The translations under genes and the position numbers were made by a program. Under the pieces are notes generated by a model. The model saw only the letters and a list, made by a program, of their open reading frames with translations, was not told the origin of the DNA and made no database searches. Shown here piece by piece: positions 1 through 6,464 of a stretch of 11,409 nucleotides of DNA. Location of the stretch: NCBI GenBank assembly GCA_018813405.1, contig JAHJBW010000020.1, positions 1 through 11,409 of the forward strand, read 5' to 3'. The DNA comes from Candidatus Margulisiibacteriota bacterium. Lineage in GTDB: Bacteria; Margulisbacteria; WOR-1; XYC2-FULL-46-14; JAHJBW01. Numbering within the stretch: the first letter of the stretch is position 1; the number at the start of each line of letters is the position of its first letter.

Positions 1-506
1 CGACTGTAAGCTGGTACGTAAGGAGCCTGCCGCGCCATATCGCCAAGTCCGAGGCCGATGACCTGGCCTCGGAGGCAAGGATCGCTTTTGTCGATGCCCT
101 GAAGACCTGGGACCCCAGGCGCGGAGAGCTGTGGTCATTCGTAAACTTCCGGCTTAAGGGCTCCATGCAGGACTACCTGCGCAAAAAGAAAATGGACACG
201 GTCTCCGGCATGCACGAATGGATCAATTCCGCCGCGCATGTATATCTTGCCTTTAACAGGGAAGCCATCGTGCACGATTCGATCGACGACATCCTGCACG
301 TGGATACCGCCCTGCAGGGGCTGGAGGAGAGGGAAAGGACCGTGGTGGAAGAATACTATAAAAAGGACAAGACCTTCAAGGAGATCGGGGATGAGATAGG
401 ACTATCCGAATCACAGGTAAGCCGGATCTGCAAAGAAGCCACCAATAAGATGAGAAAGACAATGCTCCCCAAGAAACAGCCGCCCCACGAGCAGACCGCT
501 CATTGA
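1..506 (+). CDS. Sigma-70 family RNA polymerase sigma factor, 3' part (5' end outside window)
   Basis: The open frame is already running at base 3 and ends at TGA 504-506, so the N-terminus lies outside the window. The first visible residues contain a region 2 signature: a DDLASEARIAF stretch, then WDPRRG, then FRLKGSMQDYLRKKK, which is the core-binding and -10-recognition part of FliA/SigB-like factors. About 45 residues later comes region 4, ALQGLEERERTVVEEYY followed by a helix-turn-helix (TFKEIGDEIGLSESQVSRI) that would contact the -35 element. The linker between regions 2 and 4 is too short for a normal region 3, so this is a compact factor. The internal ATG at 165 falls inside region 2 and is not the real start. 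The target promoters cannot be inferred. The family call is firm; the subgroup is not. Confidence 0.88.
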   Translation, partial: TVSWYVRSLPRHIAKSEADDLASEARIAFVDALKTWDPRRGELWSFVNFRLKGSMQDYLRKKKMDTVSGMHEWINSAAHVYLAFNREAIVHDSIDDILHVDTALQGLEERERTVVEEYYKKDKTFKEIGDEIGLSESQVSRICKEATNKMRKTMLPKKQPPHEQTAH

Positions 507-528
507 TATTTACCCGCCTCCATACAGC

Positions 529-558
529 TTGCATGCGTATTAAAATTTAAGGTAAAAT
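529..558 (+). promoter_or_regulatory. Candidate promoter for the tRNA cluster
   Basis: A TTGCAT (-35-like, 529-534) and a TAAAAT (-10-like, 553-558) are separated by 18 bases, about 65 bases before the first tRNA. The spacing and the position in an AT-rich gap between the sigma gene and the tRNAs support it. No experimental signal is available. Confidence 0.5.
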
Positions 559-573
559 AGGTATATCCAATAC

Positions 574-624
574 CTTCGGGCTAAAGTGAGCCAGCTCACC
601 GAAGCCACGAAGGGCGTAGGTGAG
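574..624 (+). repeat. Overlapping inverted repeats in the tRNA leader
   Basis: CTTCGG (574-579) can pair with CCGAAG (599-604). GTGAG (586-590) can pair with CTCAC (595-599). The same CTCACC (595-600) can instead pair with GGTGAG (619-624), whose last base is the first base of tRNA-Gly. The pairings compete with one another. This could be a processing structure or simply a decayed repeat; function is not shown. Confidence 0.45.
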
Positions 625-696
625 CGGGAGTAGCTCAGTTGGTAGAGCTTCTGCTTCCCAAGCAGAAGGTCGCGGGTTCGAGCCCCGTCTCCCGCT
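624..696 (+). tRNA. tRNA-Gly (anticodon CCC)
   Basis: The cloverleaf is complete. A GCGGGAG/CTCCCGC acceptor stem is followed by a GCTC/GAGC D stem, a TCTGC/GCAGA anticodon stem with loop TTCCCAA (anticodon CCC at 657-659), and a T arm with TTCGAGC loop. The discriminator is T696. CCA is not encoded, so it must be added enzymatically. It is the first of three tRNAs that are probably cotranscribed. Confidence 0.96.
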
Positions 697-707
697 TTTT
701 CATATAG

Positions 708-779
708 GGCGCGGTAGCCAAGTGGTAAGGCGGCTGTCTGCAAAACAGCAATACGGCGGTTCGACTCCGCCCCGCGCCT
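708..779 (+). tRNA. tRNA-Cys (anticodon GCA)
   Basis: The acceptor stem GGCGCGG/CCGCGCC is perfect. The anticodon stem GCTGT/ACAGC carries loop CTGCAAA with anticodon GCA at 740-742. The T arm is GGCGG-TTCGACT-CCGCC. The discriminator is T779, the usual identity base for tRNA-Cys. There is no encoded CCA. It lies 11 bases after tRNA-Gly. Confidence 0.96.
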
Positions 780-783
780 TTGG

Positions 784-855
784 GGGCAGTTAGTTCAGTG
801 GTAGAACGCTTCCTTGACACGGAAGAGGTCAGTGGTTCAATCCCACTACCGCCCA
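784..855 (+). tRNA. tRNA-Val (anticodon GAC) with one acceptor-stem mismatch
   Basis: The D stem GTTC/GAAC, anticodon stem CTTCC/GGAAG, loop TTGACAC (anticodon GAC at 816-818) and T arm AGTGG-TTCAATC-CCACT are all intact. The acceptor stem pairs GGGCAGT (784-790) with ACCGCCC (848-854), giving six Watson-Crick pairs and an A-C mismatch between A788 and C850. The discriminator is A855, as expected for valine. It begins four bases after tRNA-Cys. The identity is secure; the mismatch is odd and could be real or a sequence error. Confidence 0.93.
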
Positions 856-870
856 TTGTAGAAATTTATC

Positions 871-938
871 AGTTGAAAGTAGTAAGTAGTCATTAGTAAT
901 CTACTTATAACTAACAACTTACCAATTACTACTTACTA
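871..938. repeat. AT-rich low-complexity inverted repeat between tRNA-Val and the FAD gene
   Basis: An 11-base arm TAGTAAGTAGT (880-890) is perfectly complementary to ACTACTTACTA (928-938). Nested inside are AAGTAG/CTACTT (884-889/901-906), TAGTAAT/ATTACTA (894-900/925-931) and AGTTG/CAACT (871-875/915-919). No T tract follows, so a classical intrinsic terminator is unlikely. It could be one copy of a dispersed repeat family. Confidence 0.55.
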
Positions 939-940
939 AA

Positions 941-2017
941 ATGATAATTATTATCGGTGGAGGCATAATCGGAGTTTCAATAGCTTTTCACCTTGCCCAA
1001 GCAGGTATCAAAGACATCGTCCTTATTGAAAAAGAAAAACTCCTGGGCACCGGCGCCACGCAATATTGTTCTGGAGGCGTAAGACACCAATTTACAACGC
1101 CAATCAACGTGCTGTTCTCGATCGAATCCATGGAAACCCTGAATGCTTTGGCAAACAAGATCGATTACAAGAAATACGGTTATCTGATCCTTGATATGGA
1201 AACAGACAGCCTACCCCGCGTAAAAATGCAAAATGAACTTGGGGTGGATTCGCAATATTTAACCCCAACACAGATCAAGGAGAAATTTCCGTTCCTTAAT
1301 ATAGACGGGGTTTTAAGCGGGAGTTTTTTCTCCGAGGACGGTATCGCCGATCCTGCTTCCCTGCTTGAATACTATGAGAAGGAAGCCAAACGAGCCGGGG
1401 TCACCTTCAAGCTGGAAACCACAGTCGAGGAAATCCTCAAAGACGACAACAAAGTGACCGGCGTTAAAACAAACAAGGAAACAATAAAGTCAGACTGTGT
1501 GATCCTTGCCGCCGGCGTAGACTCCCCTCCCCTATGTCTAAGCCTGGGCCTAAGCCTGGTCATGAACAAGCGGCGCAAATATGTGTTGGTCATCGACGGG
1601 TTCAAAAAGCCCTTCCCTTTGGTCATGGAGATCCCCACCGGCTGGTATATCAAGAAAGAAGGCGATGACGCGCTGGTTGGAATGTCCGGCAAGCTTGAGG
1701 AAGTCGACTATGAAAAACAGGAAGAAAGCACGGAGGAAACCATTGAAGCTACTATGCACAGAGTAAAAGGCTTGGAGGACGCGGGCGTCAAGAAAGTTTT
1801 GAGCAGTATGAGCGACGAGACGCCCGACAAACACGCGGTCATTGACCAACCCATCCCTGGCCTGATAATTTGCACCGGCTTTTCCGGCCACGGGTTCATG
1901 CACTCCCCCGCCGCGGGCAGGATAGTGGCGCAGATGGTAAAAGGCGAAAAGCCCTGTATTGATATTTCTTGCTTGAAACTTGACCGTACCCCCATTAAAG
2001 AATGCATAGCGATTTAA
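941..2017 (+). CDS. FAD-dependent oxidoreductase, DAO family (sarcosine oxidase beta-like)
   Basis: This 358-residue protein opens with a strand and the dinucleotide-binding glycine motif (IIGGGIIG, residues 4-11), placing FAD binding at the extreme N-terminus. A GATQYCSGGVRHQF segment and a C-terminal PIPGLIICTGFSGHGFMHSPAAG flavin-contact region follow. These features fit the D-amino-acid oxidase superfamily, closest in style to the beta subunit of heterotetrameric sarcosine oxidase or proline/opine dehydrogenases, which oxidise secondary amines or amino acids. The substrate cannot be read from sequence. The ATG at 941 puts the Rossmann strand at residue 2, as usual, but no Shine-Dalgarno sequence precedes it. 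Its 3' end runs into the region of the pyrK start, and a promoter-like box for pyrK lies just after its stop codon. No partner alpha, gamma or delta subunits are visible. Confidence 0.85.
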   Translation: MIIIIGGGIIGVSIAFHLAQAGIKDIVLIEKEKLLGTGATQYCSGGVRHQFTTPINVLFSIESMETLNALANKIDYKKYGYLILDMETDSLPRVKMQNELGVDSQYLTPTQIKEKFPFLNIDGVLSGSFFSEDGIADPASLLEYYEKEAKRAGVTFKLETTVEEILKDDNKVTGVKTNKETIKSDCVILAAGVDSPPLCLSLGLSLVMNKRRKYVLVIDGFKKPFPLVMEIPTGWYIKKEGDDALVGMSGKLEEVDYEKQEESTEETIEATMHRVKGLEDAGVKKVLSSMSDETPDKHAVIDQPIPGLIICTGFSGHGFMHSPAAGRIVAQMVKGEKPCIDISCLKLDRTPIKECIAI

Positions 2018-2021
2018 AATA

Positions 2022-2030
2022 TGGTAAAAT
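2022..2030 (+). promoter_or_regulatory. Extended -10 promoter candidate for pyrK
   Basis: TGG (2022-2024) is followed directly by TAAAAT (2025-2030), the layout of an extended -10 element. The -35 region is poor. The ATG at 2038 lies seven bases after the box, about where transcription would begin, so the message would be leaderless or nearly so. Confidence 0.45.
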
Positions 2031-2037
2031 GAACCTG

Positions 2038-2826
2038 ATGATCCAAGAGAAAGCAAGAATCGTAGAACACCAGCAGATCGCTCCAAATTACTACAAATTA
2101 ACCCTTTTGTCGCACTATATCTCTTCTAACACCTTGCCCGGACAATTTATCGAAATACGGGTCTGCGACTTCACCGTCTGCCCGCTTTTAAGACGCCCGT
2201 TCTCAATTCATGGGACCAATAAAGATAAAAAGACCATCGAGATACTTTACGAAGTAGTAGGACTGGGAACTGAAGTGCTCACAAAGCACCAGATCGGGCA
2301 GGAATTGGATATCCTGGGCCCGCTGGGAAATGGCTTCACCATAAAAAAGAAAGGCAAGATCGCCATCCTGGTTTCCGGCGGCATGGGCGTTGCGCCACTA
2401 AAAGCACTGGCAGAACACATAAAAGCACCGGCCAGGTATGTTTTTATGGGCTGTAAAAAAATGGACCAGGTCGTGTGCGAAAAAGACTTTTCAAAACTGG
2501 GCTTTGAGGTGCAGGTGGCTACCGAGAACGGCTCTGCCGGCAAAAAAGGCCTGGTCACGGACATCTTGAACGGTTTCATCGACTCGGCGCAACCCTCGGA
2601 GCTAAACGAGATAAATATTTACGCCTGCGGGCCAAAGGCCATGCTAAAAGCAGTGTCCGAGATCGCACAGCAGAAAAAGCTGAACTGCCAGATCTCGATG
2701 GAGGCCTATATGGCCTGTGGCATTGGCGCCTGCAAGGGCTGCGCGGTCAAGACCACCAAAGGCATGAAGATGGTTTGTAAGGACGGGCCGGTATTCCCCG
2801 CCCAGGAGATAATATGGCCGATCTAA
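2038..2826 (+). CDS. pyrK: Dihydroorotate dehydrogenase B, electron-transfer subunit
   Basis: PyrK passes electrons from the FMN of PyrD through a [2Fe-2S] cluster and FAD to NAD+ in pyrimidine synthesis. Numbering from ATG 2038 (262 residues), the flavin motif RRPFS is at 52-56, GPLGNGF at 94-100 and the NAD-binding glycine loop GGMGVAP at 114-120. The cluster ligands are Cys227, Cys232, Cys235 and Cys247 (C-X4-C-X2-C-X11-C), ending in the family's CKDGPVF. Length is normal. In-frame ATGs at 2002 and 2029 are alternatives; I prefer 2038 because the family has only a few residues before the first strand (ARIVEHQQIAPNYYKL) and because a -10-like box sits just upstream and overlaps 2029. The 3' end overlaps pyrD by 13 bases, consistent with paired synthesis of the two subunits. 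Confidence 0.93.
   Translation: MIQEKARIVEHQQIAPNYYKLTLLSHYISSNTLPGQFIEIRVCDFTVCPLLRRPFSIHGTNKDKKTIEILYEVVGLGTEVLTKHQIGQELDILGPLGNGFTIKKKGKIAILVSGGMGVAPLKALAEHIKAPARYVFMGCKKMDQVVCEKDFSKLGFEVQVATENGSAGKKGLVTDILNGFIDSAQPSELNEINIYACGPKAMLKAVSEIAQQKKLNCQISMEAYMACGIGACKGCAVKTTKGMKMVCKDGPVFPAQEIIWPI
2804..2808 (+). promoter_or_regulatory. Ribosome binding site of pyrD
   Basis: AGGAG lies five bases before the ATG at 2814, inside the last codons of pyrK. It fixes the pyrD start and suggests translational coupling. Confidence 0.8.
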
Positions 2827-3725
2827 GCATGGAAATAGCCGGCCTCAAATTAAAGAACCCTGTTATGGTCGCTTCGGGCACCTTTGGCCACGGCGAGGAG
2901 TATTCCGAGCTGATCGATCTGAGAAAACTGGGTGCCATTGTCACCAAAAGCATTACAGTAAGTCCAAGGGAGGGCAATCCCCCACCCCGAATCGTTGAAA
3001 CTCCCGCGGGGATGTTGAACTCCATAGGGCTGGAAAACGACGGGCTCAAGAAGTTCATCGAAGAACACCTGCCCTTTCTGGCAAAGTTTAAGACGCCTGT
3101 CATAGCTAACATTGCCGGCGAGACCCAAAAAGAGTTTGAGGAGCTGGCCAGCACCCTTTCCAAAGAAAGACAGGTCAAAGCGCTCGAGGTCAACATCTCC
3201 TGTCCCAACGTGGAGCATGGCGGCATGCAGTTCGGCTGTTCTCCGGTAGGCACCGAGGAAGTCGTAAGGGCGGTAAGGGCGGCCACCGACATGCCTTTAA
3301 TAGTAAAGCTAAGCCCCAATGTGACCGACATAACCGAAATAGCCAAAAAGGCAAAAGACTCTGGCGCCGACGTCATCTCGCTCATAAATACGGTGATGGG
3401 CATGGCCATAGATGCCGAGACCAGAAGACCCAGGATCAACCGCATTGTCGCAGGCCTGTCGGGCCCGGCCATAAAGCCAATAGCGCTGAGGATGGTGTGG
3501 CAGGTGGCGCAATCCATAAAGCTTCCTGTGATCGGTATTGGGGGGATAATGAACGCCCGCGACGCGCTTGAATTTTTTATCGCCGGCGCCTCGGCTGTGC
3601 AGATCGGGACCGCGAATTTTGTGGACACACAGGCCTCAATAAAGACCATTGAAGGGATAAACGAGTATCTTGACAGAAAAGGCATCAAAGACATCAAAGG
3701 GCTCATCGGAACTCTTAACAAGTAA
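2814..3725 (+). CDS. pyrD: Dihydroorotate dehydrogenase B, catalytic subunit
   Basis: This protein oxidises dihydroorotate to orotate with FMN, in complex with the PyrK encoded just upstream. It is 303 residues, the normal class 1B length. Visible features are the N-terminal MEIAGLKLKNPVMVASGTFG, the substrate-binding loop (TPAGMLNSIGLEN, residues 63-75), and the catalytic loop VNISCPNVEHGG with Cys130 as the expected active-site base of class 1 enzymes. LSPNVTDI, INTVMGMAID, GGLSGPAIKP-like AGLSGPAIKP, and the FMN-phosphate segments GIGGIMN and GASAVQIGTA follow. The cysteine base together with the adjacent pyrK separates it from class 2 (serine, membrane) enzymes. Its 3' end overlaps the likely reading frame of the next gene. 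Confidence 0.96.
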   Translation: MADLSMEIAGLKLKNPVMVASGTFGHGEEYSELIDLRKLGAIVTKSITVSPREGNPPPRIVETPAGMLNSIGLENDGLKKFIEEHLPFLAKFKTPVIANIAGETQKEFEELASTLSKERQVKALEVNISCPNVEHGGMQFGCSPVGTEEVVRAVRAATDMPLIVKLSPNVTDITEIAKKAKDSGADVISLINTVMGMAIDAETRRPRINRIVAGLSGPAIKPIALRMVWQVAQSIKLPVIGIGGIMNARDALEFFIAGASAVQIGTANFVDTQASIKTIEGINEYLDRKGIKDIKGLIGTLNK

Positions 3726-4281
3726 GCTCATCAAAGCCCCCCACTATATTACTACCCGTGGGTTTGATCTGAATAAGATAGATTTTCGGCAGGTAGTGAC
3801 AGCCGAACAGGTCCACTCCAACAGGGTTGCCGTCGTGGGAAAGACCGACTTGAGCAAAACAATTCCGGGCGCAGACGCCCTGATCACCGCGGAAAAAGAA
3901 GTAGCCCTTGCCGTAAGAACGGCAGACTGCGTGCCGGTGTTCCTGTATGACGATAAAACGCCCGCTGTGGGACTGGTGCATGCGGGGTGGCGCGGTACGG
4001 CCATGAACATTACTGCGAAAACGCTACGTACGATGGAAAAAGAATTCGGCTCTCGGCCAGAGGATGTTAAGGCGTGGATCGGCCCGTGCATAAAGGCCTG
4101 CTGTTACGATTGTGATCTGGTAGAGCTTAATCTCTACCAGCTTATCGGGTCCGGTATCGAGGCGGAGAGAGTAGAAGTCTCCCCTTTGTGCACCGGGTGT
4201 GAGCAAAGCTTATTTTACTCATACAGACGTGATGGTTCCGGTACGGGGAGACTCTACTCTTTAATAAGTATCCCAATTTAA
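3670..4281 (+). CDS. pgeF: PgeF/YfiH-type purine nucleoside phosphorylase (laccase-domain protein), short N-terminus
   Basis: The family was once annotated as polyphenol oxidase and is now known to phosphorolyse and deaminate purine nucleosides, using a metal held by two His and one Cys. All three are visible, numbered from TTG 3670: EQVHS (His49), RTADCVPV (Cys87) and GLVHAGWRG (His104). IGPCIKACCY and the C-terminal FYSYRRDGSGTGR are also typical. The protein is short: the 40-odd residues that normally lie between the TTRG motif and the QVH motif are reduced to about 16. No ATG or GTG precedes the conserved region; the only usual start codon is TTG at 3670, 56 bases inside pyrD, without a convincing ribosome site, so the start is uncertain. 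It would be translated from the pyrK-pyrD message. Its last 21 bases overlap the opposing gene. Confidence 0.85.
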   Translation: MTEKASKTSKGSSELLTSKLIKAPHYITTRGFDLNKIDFRQVVTAEQVHSNRVAVVGKTDLSKTIPGADALITAEKEVALAVRTADCVPVFLYDDKTPAVGLVHAGWRGTAMNITAKTLRTMEKEFGSRPEDVKAWIGPCIKACCYDCDLVELNLYQLIGSGIEAERVEVSPLCTGCEQSLFYSYRRDGSGTGRLYSLISIPI

Positions 4282-6114
4282 CAGGTCGTTGTTGATCATG
4301 TCCTGCACCAGTCCGGTGCGATAGAGCATCTCCACCGCTTCCGCCCTGCTTAAGGATTTACCCGGCTCAAACATTTTGTTCTGCAAATAGGCCAGTATGC
4401 CTGCCCTGTCGGCCCCCGCGATGATCTGGCTGGCCCAGTGAGAATCGTTTATGTCAGGATAATTTTCCTGATAGTCCGCTTCTTTGATCCCGGCGAACCT
4501 GGCGATCATGGCCAGGCCTTCGGCGCGGGTAATGTTACCCCTGGGTTTGAAACTGCCGTCAGGATAGCCTTTTACTATGCCATGTTTGGCGGCCCTCAAG
4601 ATGTAAGGCGCGGCCCAGTGGTCCAGCTTCAGGTCGCTGAAACTGCTCTTTTCGATTTTGTCTTCAAGTTTTTTGGTCCTTACCAGTAAAGTGGCAAGTT
4701 CCGCGCGGGTAATGCTCCCTTCCGGCTTGAAATCGCCGCCTGGGTAACCGTTGATAATTCCTAACGTTGCGACATAGCCTATCTGGTCCGCGGCCCAGTG
4801 GTCAGGGGCAACATCGGGGAAATCTGCCAGCCTGCAAACGCGGATGCTGTCGGTCTCGAGAGAATTTTTTCTGACGTCAAAACCCTCAACCTTGATCTTA
4901 TTCTTGCCTATCTTAAGCTCTCTCTGCTTTGTGAAAGAACCGTCTTTTTGAAGGGGCTCAAAAGCGTCATCAATGGCCAGGTACCTTACCTCCTCAAGGG
5001 TTGTGCCTTCAACTGTCACCAACGCCTGTTTGAGAATGGACTTGTCCTCGGGGCTGGTGACCTTGACATAGTCGGTCCTGGGTTCGTCGAACGGCACGCC
5101 ATAGGTTATAGAGAAAAATGAGTTGTTGGTACCCGGCGCGCCAACAAATTCATGGTACGCGTAATCGAAACGGAAGCTCTTGTAAGTAAAACCAACTCCG
5201 GCGGTCAGGTTGTTAACCGTTATCTTTGATCCGTTGGCGTCCTCGCTGGCATCCTGATCAATACCGGCGCGTATGGTTATCATGGACATGGGTGACCATT
5301 CAACACCAGTATGGTAAAGCATAGGAAAATCGGCTGAAGTAGGATGAGATTCTATGTCAAAAAGAAAGTCTACTTTTTGGCCGTGGAATTGCCTTAACGC
5401 GCCGGATTCGCCAAGTACGTTGAGGGCTATGCCGGTGGTAAGCTCAACAGGAAAAGATTCTTCGTGTCCGTTCCCATAGACCAGTTTTCCGCCCATGTCG
5501 GCCGGAAGCAGATTGCGAGCTGAAGCCCCAATGGACAGGTAGTCAAGAGGCCTGACTATGACACCCATATCAAGCTCGTTGCCATATCCGTTGGCGTTAG
5601 TTATGTCCGCTCCGGAAATGCCTGTGGAGAATATTTTTAAGTTGGTGCCAAAGTCAACTTTTACCGGCAGGTTGTCAATGCTTCTGGAATAGGAAAGAAG
5701 CAGTACATTGTTGAAATAGCTAATGGGAGCCAGTGAATAATCGAATTCATAGATCGGGTCCGCTTCCGTGCCTTCCATCAGTTTGCTGGCGTGGTCGTCC
5801 CCCACAAAAGATCCGACAATGGCTACGCCTATATTGCCAAGGTTGGTGGGATAAACGCCGGCAAAATTGAGATAGCTGAACTCGTCAAGGACCTTGCCCG
5901 ACATGCTGGTCAACTGCCATTGCGAGATGGATGCAAGGCCGGCAGGGTTGGAATAGATGGCGTTAATATCTTGAGAAAGTGTAGAAGCCGCTTTGCCCAG
6001 GGCCAGCGTCCTTGCGCCGCAGGAAATGTTGGTGGGGTCCGGAGCTGCTGTCGCCAGCGCTGCCGCAGAAACCGCGACTATCAGGATCATTAAACTAAAT
6101 ACTATTTTTTTCAT
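4261..6114 (-). CDS. Outer-membrane beta-barrel protein (PorV/UPF0164-like) with Ig-like segment and three C-terminal SLH repeats
   Basis: The 617-residue product begins with a signal peptide (MKKIVFSLMI, hydrophobic to about 22, cleavage near ATAA-PDP). Residues 30-62 carry the PorV/UPF0164 signature: SCGARTLALGKA, then DINAIYSNPAGLA. Alternating strands continue to about 342, ending in an aromatic-terminated strand (SITYGVPF), so this part is probably an outer-membrane barrel. Residues 349-427 look like an Ig-like domain (VKVTSPEDKSI, then IGKNKIKVEGFD). Three SLH repeats follow at about 431-480, 491-541 and 551-602, each with (F/Y)xD-HW-A near its start and an ITRAE or LSRAE motif. SLH domains bind pyruvylated or related cell-wall polymers, so the protein could tie the outer membrane to peptidoglycan. 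A weak SD (AGAGGTG) sits about 12 bases before the ATG, and a -10-like box ends five bases before it. Confidence 0.88.
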   Translation of the reverse strand: MKKIVFSLMILIVAVSAAALATAAPDPTNISCGARTLALGKAASTLSQDINAIYSNPAGLASISQWQLTSMSGKVLDEFSYLNFAGVYPTNLGNIGVAIVGSFVGDDHASKLMEGTEADPIYEFDYSLAPISYFNNVLLLSYSRSIDNLPVKVDFGTNLKIFSTGISGADITNANGYGNELDMGVIVRPLDYLSIGASARNLLPADMGGKLVYGNGHEESFPVELTTGIALNVLGESGALRQFHGQKVDFLFDIESHPTSADFPMLYHTGVEWSPMSMITIRAGIDQDASEDANGSKITVNNLTAGVGFTYKSFRFDYAYHEFVGAPGTNNSFFSITYGVPFDEPRTDYVKVTSPEDKSILKQALVTVEGTTLEEVRYLAIDDAFEPLQKDGSFTKQRELKIGKNKIKVEGFDVRKNSLETDSIRVCRLADFPDVAPDHWAADQIGYVATLGIINGYPGGDFKPEGSITRAELATLLVRTKKLEDKIEKSSFSDLKLDHWAAPYILRAAKHGIVKGYPDGSFKPRGNITRAEGLAMIARFAGIKEADYQENYPDINDSHWASQIIAGADRAGILAYLQNKMFEPGKSLSRAEAVEMLYRTGLVQDMINNDLLNWDTY

Positions 6115-6119
6115 CGGGT

Positions 6120-6128
6120 ATTATTACA
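6120..6128 (-). promoter_or_regulatory. Extended -10-like box upstream of the SLH barrel gene
   Basis: Reading the minus strand, TGT is followed by AATAAT (6125-6120), five of six consensus bases, with five bases left before the ATG at 6114. The same stretch overlaps the spacer of a weak Shine-Dalgarno AGAGGTG, so it may be a chance match in a normal leader. Confidence 0.3.
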
Positions 6129-6156
6129 CCTCTTTTAGAAAAAACAAAAAATGTGC

Positions 6157-6372
6157 CTAGGCTTGAGAAGATTCTTGTTTGGTGTGAAGACAATTAAAGC
6201 AGGCGGCTACTTCTGTCGCTTCCTTTATGCCCTGTTCAGACAAAACGCGCAAAGCAAAAGCCTGCGCCGGGTGGAGTTCCTGCTGACTTGATATCTCAGC
6301 AATAGCAGCAGAAGGGTCTTGCCCAAAAAGTCTGGAAACACTGTATTGAATATCTAAGCTTATGTTGTCCAT
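6157..6372 (-). CDS. Small protein of unknown function (71 residues)
   Basis: I do not recognise this protein. It starts at ATG 6372 (a GTG codon lies immediately before it) and stops at TAG 6159-6157. The predicted product is mostly helical and soluble: a DNISLDIQYSVSRLFGQDPS start, an alanine-rich middle with PAQAFALRVLSEQGIKEATE, and a Cys pair in CFNC near the C-terminus, too few ligands alone for a zinc finger. No ribosome site is visible, but a TATATA box ends six bases before the ATG. It lies between the MFS and SLH-barrel genes on the same strand, 42 bases before the SLH gene. It could be a chance frame, although its codon use and composition look protein-like. Confidence 0.5.
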   Translation of the reverse strand: MDNISLDIQYSVSRLFGQDPSAAIAEISSQQELHPAQAFALRVLSEQGIKEATEVAACFNCLHTKQESSQA

Positions 6373-6378
6373 CACGTC

Positions 6379-6384
6379 TATATA
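6379..6384 (-). promoter_or_regulatory. -10-like box before the 71-residue gene
   Basis: On the minus strand TATATA ends six bases before the ATG at 6372. A weak TTTAAC lies about 18 bases further upstream. The AT-rich surroundings make a chance match possible. Confidence 0.3.
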
Positions 6385-6464
6385 TCTATCGTGGCTCGGG
6401 CAGTTAAACTTGCATGGGATGGGGGATTATTTGTGGCTAATTTTTGACTTCTTTATGCAAAATA

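Noticed and set aside
540..856. Two minus-strand open frames of 67 and 73 codons
   Set aside because: They run antisense through the three tRNA genes, and their apparent similarity to many database entries would come from misannotated tRNA complements.
1550..2086. A 178-codon minus-strand frame
   Set aside because: It lies entirely opposite the FAD oxidoreductase and the pyrK start, has low-complexity Phe/His-rich translation, and shows no motif.
2811..2830. A frameshift joining pyrK and pyrD
   Set aside because: Both proteins are complete, with a normal C-terminus on PyrK and a well-placed ribosome site for PyrD; the 13-base overlap is ordinary.
2747..3721. A 324-codon minus-strand frame opposite pyrD
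   Set aside because: It is the antisense shadow of a strongly conserved gene; its Ser/Met-rich translation is typical of reverse-strand artefacts.
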